A stretch of DNA of 64,000 bases from Pseudomonas reactans. Its GTDB lineage: Bacteria; Pseudomonadota; Gammaproteobacteria; Pseudomonadales; Pseudomonadaceae. Each line of letters starts with the position of its first letter. The first letter of the stretch is position 1. The notes beneath the pieces are model-generated. The model made no database searches, had not been told where the DNA came from, and was given only the letters and a program-made list of their open reading frames with translations. Shown one piece after another: positions 63,579 through 64,000 of this stretch. The translations under genes and the position numbers were made by a program. The DNA is taken from NCBI RefSeq assembly GCF_013385825.1, contig NZ_JACAPG010000005.1, positions 90,103-154,102 on the forward strand, read 5' to 3'.

Positions 63579-64000
63579 CTAGAAGAACTTCACCAGCGCC
63601 ATGGTCAGCTCATTGGAATGGGTCAGATTGGCGCTGTGGTAGTAGTCGACATTCAGATTTGCCGACAGGTAGAGCCCCTGTTGGGAAAACCCTGTGTAGG
63701 TCATCGACGGTCCGATCTTTCCAACCCGCGACTCGGCATAGTCCGAGGCTGTTCGGTTGTTGATGTGGTAGACGTGGTGCACGCCCAGCCACAGGTCATC
63801 TGTGACGAGATAGCCAGCGGCGACATTGGCCAGCCATAGGCTGACACCGCCTTGCAAGCGCTTGGGATCGCCGGTGCCGAAATCCGTGCTGTTGCGGTTA
63901 CGCGCGGCGTAATGGATGCCAACCGGGGTAAAGGTGGCGGCGAATTTTCCGACGCGCAGGTAGTTGGCGAGGCTGAAGCTCACCGCATAGCGGTTGGCGA
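63579..64000 (-). CDS. Outer-membrane channel of the phenol-degradation MetA type (C-terminal part)
   Basis: Only the last ~140 codons are in the window; the frame is open through base 64000. The alternating beta-strand pattern (KFAATFTPVGIHYAARNRN, GGVSLWLANVAAGYLVTDD, GLYLSANLNVDYYHSANLTH) and the terminal phenylalanine (ALVKFF) indicate an outer-membrane barrel. It resembles the 'transporter' family linked to aromatic-compound degradation (Phenol_MetA_deg). It is the most upstream gene seen of the racemase-MFS cluster. A GTG at 63983 is internal, not the true start. Confidence 0.78.
   Translation of the reverse strand, partial: ANRYAVSFSLANYLRVGKFAATFTPVGIHYAARNRNSTDFGTGDPKRLQGGVSLWLANVAAGYLVTDDLWLGVHHVYHINNRTASDYAESRVGKIGPSMTYTGFSQQGLYLSANLNVDYYHSANLTHSNELTMALVKFF

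Overview
The window comes from a Pseudomonas chromosome, most likely the P. fluorescens group. The evidence is the gene content and order (a nuo operon with fused nuoC-nuoD; idh beside icd; cspD/clpS-clpA-infA-ate-aat; ftsK-lolA-rarA-crcB-serS-cysG; tusDCBE; ldhA-gacS; comEC-exbB-exbD-lpxK-kdsB-ptpA-murB), the GC-rich coding style, and many REP palindromes of the GTAGGAGC type between genes. These assignments rest on reading translated proteins by eye; no database search was possible.

Layout. 1-5263: the start of the nuo (complex I) operon on the minus strand, nuoA-B-CD-E-F and the first 106 codons of nuoG. 5264-8450: isocitrate lyase aceA, with a long leader and a strong inverted repeat upstream, and a periplasmic secretin-N-like protein. 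8661-14072: a minus-strand housekeeping run, nudJ-mnmA-hflD-purB and roxA-GNAT. 14321-16161: an EamA exporter and a LysR regulator, an apparent accessory pair. 16219-20194: two unrelated isocitrate dehydrogenases, monomeric idh and dimeric icd, transcribed divergently. Together with aceA they place three enzymes of the isocitrate branch point in this window. 20271-25374: cold shock and N-end rule proteolysis (cspD, clpS, clpA, ate, aat) plus infA. 25871-33356: ftsK, lolA, rarA, crcB, serS, cysG. 33404-36840: a glutathionyl-hydroquinone reductase, a TrpD2-like protein and the tusDCBE sulfur relay. 36998-45468: mixed genes (CoA-transferase/racemase, SprT, Yip1-family, ttcA, a divergent Tag-like protein, wrbA, arsC, a TlpA lipoprotein, a META lipoprotein, a zinc-ribbon protein, ldhA). 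45615-50648: gacS and a divergent OmpR/sensor-kinase pair. 51296-58116: comEC and a cell-envelope operon ending in murB. 58179-58850: a Bax-inhibitor-1 family protein. 59003-59093: tRNA-Ser(UGA). 59252-64000: an accessory minus-strand cluster (outer-membrane channel, Asp/Glu/hydantoin-type racemase, MFS transporter, and an unusual 654-residue protein).

The most remarkable gene is the last one, 59252-61216. Its first ~345 residues read as a complete pepsin-like (A1) aspartic protease with both DSG catalytic motifs and a pepsin-type CX4C pair. It continues into an avidin/streptavidin-like domain that keeps much of the biotin pocket, and then a second, degenerate avidin-like repeat. It has no signal peptide, and an in-frame stop 33 bases upstream rules out a longer start. 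A 22-bp perfect palindrome lies just upstream of its start codon. Other points worth a second look are a Tag-family protein with key active-site residues replaced, a 10+10-bp inverted repeat upstream of aceA that may be a carbon-metabolism operator, and REP doublets that share internal sequence.
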